A DNA stretch of 45,087 nt from an uncultured Bacteroidota bacterium (lineage in GTDB: Bacteria; Bacteroidota; Bacteroidia; Bacteroidales; GCA-2748055): NCBI GenBank assembly GCA_937129385.1, contig CAKZNC010000042.1, positions 1 to 45,087 on the forward strand, in the 5' to 3' direction. This document shows positions 42,489 through 45,087 of this stretch, in pieces (positions within the stretch are counted from its first letter, which is position 1; every line of letters starts with the position of its first letter). Below the pieces are notes generated by a model that did not search any database, was not told the DNA's origin, and saw nothing but the letters and a program-made list of their open reading frames with translations. Position numbers and translations under genes: made by a program.

Positions 42489-43382
42489 ATGAAAAAAAGT
42501 TCAATTGCATTTCTTTTTGTGGTCCTGCTGCTAAGCTCCTGTGGGAATCGGCAAAAAGAGCAACTGTCGGTTGACATCCCCGACCTGGAAGCCGACCATC
42601 TGGTCATTTCCGAGGAGGCCATGGACGAGGTCATTGAGAACATCGCATCCCCCATCGAGGTAGCTTCGCTGCTAAGCGAACTGGACATCCCCTTTTCGAT
42701 ATCCTACCTGTCGGAACCCGAAAAGATGTCGGCCTACTCCACCGATTATGAGATGGCTTACAACCTGGGAGCATTGAGTTCCGACCTGGGATACCTGAAC
42801 ATGTACAACAAGACCGGCACGGCGATCAACTACCTGGGCACGATCAACAAGCTCACCGATGCTTTGAAGGTCGGGCAGTTCTTTGATTTTCCGAAGATGA
42901 AGCGGCTGGCCACCGGAAATAACACCCTTGATTCGTTGCTGTTTATGTCCATGAACAGTTTCAACAACATGGACGACCATTTGCGCCGGACCGATCGCAG
43001 TGACCTGAGTACGCTGATGGTTGCCGGGGTTTGGCTCGAGGGTTTGTACCTGGCCACCCAGGTATATGACAGATCTGCTGTAGCTGAGGTTCGCGAGGTG
43101 ATCGGACAGCAGAAGCATATATTGGCAGATCTTCTGATCATCATGAACAAGTATAAATCGGATGATTTTTTCAGGGAGCTGCTTGCTGATTACATGCAGA
43201 TCAAGGATCGTTTCGACGATGTGACGATCACTTATGAGATCGGGGAGCCGAAGACTGTGGAGGTTGACGGCATGCTGATGGTGATCCAGGATGAATCCAG
43301 CACCATTGAGATGTCGGACGAAACCCTTTCTGAGATCATTGCCATTGCCGAAGAGATACGCAACAAACACCTAAACATCTGA
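42489..43382 (+). CDS. Putative lipoprotein, unknown function
   Basis: 297 residues. Lipoprotein signal with lipobox LLSSC (Cys18). The mature protein is almost entirely helical and rich in Met, Asp and Leu (YEMAYNLGALSSDLGYLNMY, SLLFMSMNSFNNMDDHLRR, ILADLLIIMNKYKSDDFFRE). I recognise no motif or family. It has its own -7 box, and the next gene begins 4 bases after its stop, so these two form a unit. Position directly after the ABC transporter suggests, without proof, an envelope partner of that system. Confidence 0.78.
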   Translation: MKKSSIAFLFVVLLLSSCGNRQKEQLSVDIPDLEADHLVISEEAMDEVIENIASPIEVASLLSELDIPFSISYLSEPEKMSAYSTDYEMAYNLGALSSDLGYLNMYNKTGTAINYLGTINKLTDALKVGQFFDFPKMKRLATGNNTLDSLLFMSMNSFNNMDDHLRRTDRSDLSTLMVAGVWLEGLYLATQVYDRSAVAEVREVIGQQKHILADLLIIMNKYKSDDFFRELLADYMQIKDRFDDVTITYEIGEPKTVEVDGMLMVIQDESSTIEMSDETLSEIIAIAEEIRNKHLNI

Positions 43383-43386
43383 TCAC

Positions 43387-43818
43387 ATGAGAGCAATATA
43401 CAATCTACTGGCTGTTTTGCTGTTCCTGGGTGTCACCGCATTCCTTCCCCAGGATACGCCCGATGATGTGATGGAATGTGCCGAGAAGGCCGGACCGTCG
43501 GCCGTGTATCTCAAGGATTTCCAGGTCGATCTGGAGGCTGCAACCCCTGGGGAGCGGCCGCCCATGTTCAGGCAGGCTGTGGTTTTGCGCGGCAACAACA
43601 TTTACCGGTTTAACCTCTGCAACAAGCAGGGCGAGGCGGTGATCAGGATCTACGACAGTAGCCGCATGCTGCTCACCTCCTATGATGCCGCCAGCGGCAA
43701 AGAGTACAATCCCATCCAGTTCATGTGCAAGAAGACGGGACCGTATAATATTGTGATCACGTTTAAGGACGGGACAGCCGGGGAGGCGATCGGGATCATG
43801 AGCCACGTTAAAAAGTGA
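43387..43818 (+). CDS. Small exported protein, unknown function
   Basis: 143 residues with a signal peptide (residues 1-20, cleavage near TAFLPQ). The mature part is predicted beta-rich (AVVLRGNNIYRFNLCNKQGE, AVIRIYDSSRMLLTSYDA, GPYNIVITFKDGTAGEAIGI) and has three Cys (in DVMECAEKAG, NLCNKQ and FMCKKTG), two of which could pair in the periplasm. The compact sandwich resembles PPC-like or calcium-binding accessory domains, but no family can be named. It follows the lipoprotein gene after 4 bases and is surely co-transcribed with it. Confidence 0.75.
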   Translation: MRAIYNLLAVLLFLGVTAFLPQDTPDDVMECAEKAGPSAVYLKDFQVDLEAATPGERPPMFRQAVVLRGNNIYRFNLCNKQGEAVIRIYDSSRMLLTSYDAASGKEYNPIQFMCKKTGPYNIVITFKDGTAGEAIGIMSHVKK

Positions 43819-43855
43819 GGAGAGAGGAGAGCCAGGCGACCAGAGGGAGACTGGC

Positions 43856-43886
43856 CCCGATAGTCGACGACAGGAGGCGTATCGGG
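43856..43886. repeat. 31-base palindromic repeat, copy 1
   Basis: Arms CCCGATA (43856-43862) and TATCGGG (43880-43886) enclose a 17-base loop. Same arms, same length and a similar loop end (CAGGA-G--G) as the copy at 43993. Confidence 0.75.
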
Positions 43887-43992
43887 ATGGAGAGTTAAGA
43901 GAGGGGGGCGGAATTCATGCCTCTCAAAAAGAGACTGATTTAATGATCTGTCTGTAGGGTATTCAGGGAACTGAGAAGCTTAGGAAATTGGT

Positions 43993-44023
43993 CCCGATAG
44001 CTGTGTTCAGGAAGTGTATCGGG
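43993..44023. repeat. 31-base palindromic repeat, copy 2
   Basis: Arms CCCGATA (43993-43999) and TATCGGG (44017-44023) with a 17-base loop that shares CAGGA and its flanks with copy 1 but differs in its left half. Confidence 0.75.
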
Positions 44024-44247
44024 ATATTTAGCCAGGAAAGTGACAATTTCATTGAAGAAATTTAAGAGAGTATTTGTACAACGGGCAAAACGGACAAACT
44101 GATGACTGGCAATTTCCAACTATCTATTGCTTTTTTGCATTATTATCGCCTCACCACAATACGGAAAATCACCCATTTTCCAATTATTTTTGCACATCGT
44201 TTTGATTTTCAACACAATTTCTGCTACATTTATAAGTTAAACTGTGT

Positions 44248-44255
44248 TATATTTG
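44248..44255 (+). promoter_or_regulatory. Bacteroidota -7 promoter element
   Basis: TATATTTG, an exact TAnnTTTG, followed by an approximately 95-base leader to ATG 44356. Probably the promoter of the repeat protein gene. No clear -33 box. Confidence 0.5.
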
Positions 44256-44355
44256 CAATAAAATGGGGTTTTTGTGATGAAATCTCTAACAACTGCAACC
44301 TTTTAATAGATAATACTGTATAAGATATACTGTTGAATTGAAAAACGATCGAACG

Positions 44356-45087
44356 ATGAAAATATTTAGATTATTTGCCATTGCCTGCCTTATTGGCATA
44401 TCTGCCTCGAGTTCTGCTCAAGTAGCTATAAATGCCAGTGGAAATCCTCCAGACGGATCAGCGATGCTTGATATCACCAGCACGGACAGAGGGATACTTA
44501 TTCCCAGGATGACAGAAGCACAAAGAAATGCTATCTCGTCCCCTGCTACAGGTTTACTGATCTTCCAGACGGACAACACTCCCGGACATTATTATTATGA
44601 TGGATCAGGCTGGGTGGGCATTGGTACCAGTTCAGGTGTATCTTCTGTAAGTGCTACCGCACCGGTAGAAAGCACAAATGGTTCCACACCGGTTATTTCT
44701 ATGGCAGCAGCAACTTCCGGAAACGACGGGTATCTGTCGTCAACTGACTGGTCTACCTTTAACAACAAGGCAGATGATTCGGGGGTTACAGATGTGACCG
44801 GGACCGGGCCAATTTCATCTACTGGTGGCACAACTCCTGAAATTTCGATTGCTCAGGCCAATGCATCGACAGACGGTTATTTATCTTCTACTGATTGGAA
44901 TACGTTTAACAACAAAGCCGATGGTTCGGGGGTAACAGAGGTAACAGGAACTGGTGTAATATCAGTTGCCAACGGAACCACAACTCCTGAAGTTTCAATT
45001 TCACAAGCTACAACTTCTACTGATGGCTATCTAAGTTCAACCGATTGGAATACATTTAATGATAAGGAAGGTAGTCAGTGGACAACT
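44356..45087 (+). CDS. Secreted repeat protein, 5' part only (runs off the window)
   Basis: 244 codons, open at the right edge, so the length is unknown. Signal peptide 1-21 (cleavage near SSSAQ). Residues 22-90 form a head module (GSAMLDITSTDRGILIPRMT, then GLLIFQTDNTPGHYYYDGSGW) common at the start of Bacteroidota surface and tail-fibre-like proteins. From residue 95 a 49-residue unit repeats (95-143, 144-192, 193 onward), each with DGYLSSTDW and TFNNK. Such modules occur in collagen-like fibres, phage tail fibres and adhesins; a surface fibre or adhesin is inferred. The C-terminus, where a chaperone or T9SS domain might lie, is out of sight. The gene is more AT-rich than the operon before it. 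Confidence 0.82.
   Translation, partial: MKIFRLFAIACLIGISASSSAQVAINASGNPPDGSAMLDITSTDRGILIPRMTEAQRNAISSPATGLLIFQTDNTPGHYYYDGSGWVGIGTSSGVSSVSATAPVESTNGSTPVISMAAATSGNDGYLSSTDWSTFNNKADDSGVTDVTGTGPISSTGGTTPEISIAQANASTDGYLSSTDWNTFNNKADGSGVTEVTGTGVISVANGTTTPEVSISQATTSTDGYLSSTDWNTFNDKEGSQWTT
44638..45087 (+). repeat. 147-base tandem coding repeats
   Basis: Three in-frame units starting at 44638, 44785 and 44932, each 147 bases (49 codons); the third reaches the window edge. Units 2 and 3 are closer to each other than to unit 1. The strongest conserved core encodes DGYLSSTDW.TFN.K. Confidence 0.85.

Larger units (their letters stand above)
43819..44355. other. Non-coding stretch with hairpin repeats
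   Basis: 537 bases without a credible gene. The left half is purine-rich and holds two copies of a 31-base palindromic repeat (43856-43886 and 43993-44023) plus a GCCAG/CTGGC stem at 43831-43855. The right half, from about 44100, is AT-rich and holds an exact -7 box at 44248-44255. A 73-codon open frame at 44102-44323 is rejected: it overlaps that box and has no protein-like composition. Confidence 0.6.

Noticed and set aside
44102-44323. 73-codon open frame in the AT-rich gap
   Set aside because: Contains an exact -7 promoter box for the next gene and has a random Phe/Ile/Asn-rich composition.
1-45087. CRISPR arrays, tRNA or rRNA genes, insertion sequences
   Set aside because: No regularly spaced repeats, tRNA-like cloverleaf segment, rRNA stretch or transposase-like protein was found on either strand by reading.

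Overview
The window reads as chromosomal DNA of a Bacteroidota bacterium, probably a free-living or sediment Marinilabiliales/Prolixibacteraceae-type polysaccharide degrader (the clade is an inference). The grounds are a SusC/SusD pair, a PorV-type outer-membrane protein beside a cargo protein with a type IX secretion (T9SS) C-terminal domain, GH3, GH92 and GH5 glycosidases, a Tat-exported Gfo/Idh/MocA oxidoreductase, and several TAnnTTTG promoter elements, the -7 box of the Bacteroidota primary sigma factor. No tRNA, rRNA, CRISPR array, insertion sequence or phage gene was recognised.

Left part (1-11,000). After a terminator and a palindrome-rich, apparently non-coding 380 bases come a GH3 glucosidase/xylosidase, a secreted jelly-roll lyase-like protein, an orphan 7-helix membrane protein, a GH92 alpha-mannosidase, a secreted lamin-tail/cohesin/dockerin protein with a T9SS sorting domain, and, divergent from it, PorV. 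Middle (11,200-30,200). A 1,428-residue fusion carries two 2-hydroxyacyl-CoA dehydratase activase domains and a dehydratase-like tail. It is followed by SfsA, the SusC/SusD pair with a DUF4412 protein and a small helical protein, a lipoprotein, a TrmJ-like RNA methyltransferase, a translationally coupled membrane alpha/beta hydrolase and GH5 lipoprotein, the Tat oxidoreductase and an AlbA_2 (Schlafen-type) regulator.

Right part (30,200-45,087). The most interesting block is a compact set on the plus strand, 31,120-42,432: CheR, a GAF/PAS/PAS membrane sensor with no output domain, CheB without a receiver domain, a membrane GAF protein, a GAF/PAS/PAS/SpoIIE-type PP2C phosphatase, a SiaB-like kinase, a SiaC-like phosphoprotein with Thr68 in place, and a TerB-like/FHA-like/ABCG-type transporter fusion. 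No chemoreceptor, CheA, CheW, CheY or diguanylate cyclase is present. I infer a signalling device in which CheR/CheB tune membrane sensors by methylation, the phosphatase and SiaB set the phosphorylation state of SiaC, and SiaC acts on a new partner, possibly the ABC protein. Divergent from cheR lies a PurQ-like amidotransferase homologue that has lost both the catalytic Cys and His. Two envelope proteins, a non-coding stretch with two copies of a 31-base hairpin repeat, and the start of a secreted repeat protein that runs off the window close the region.
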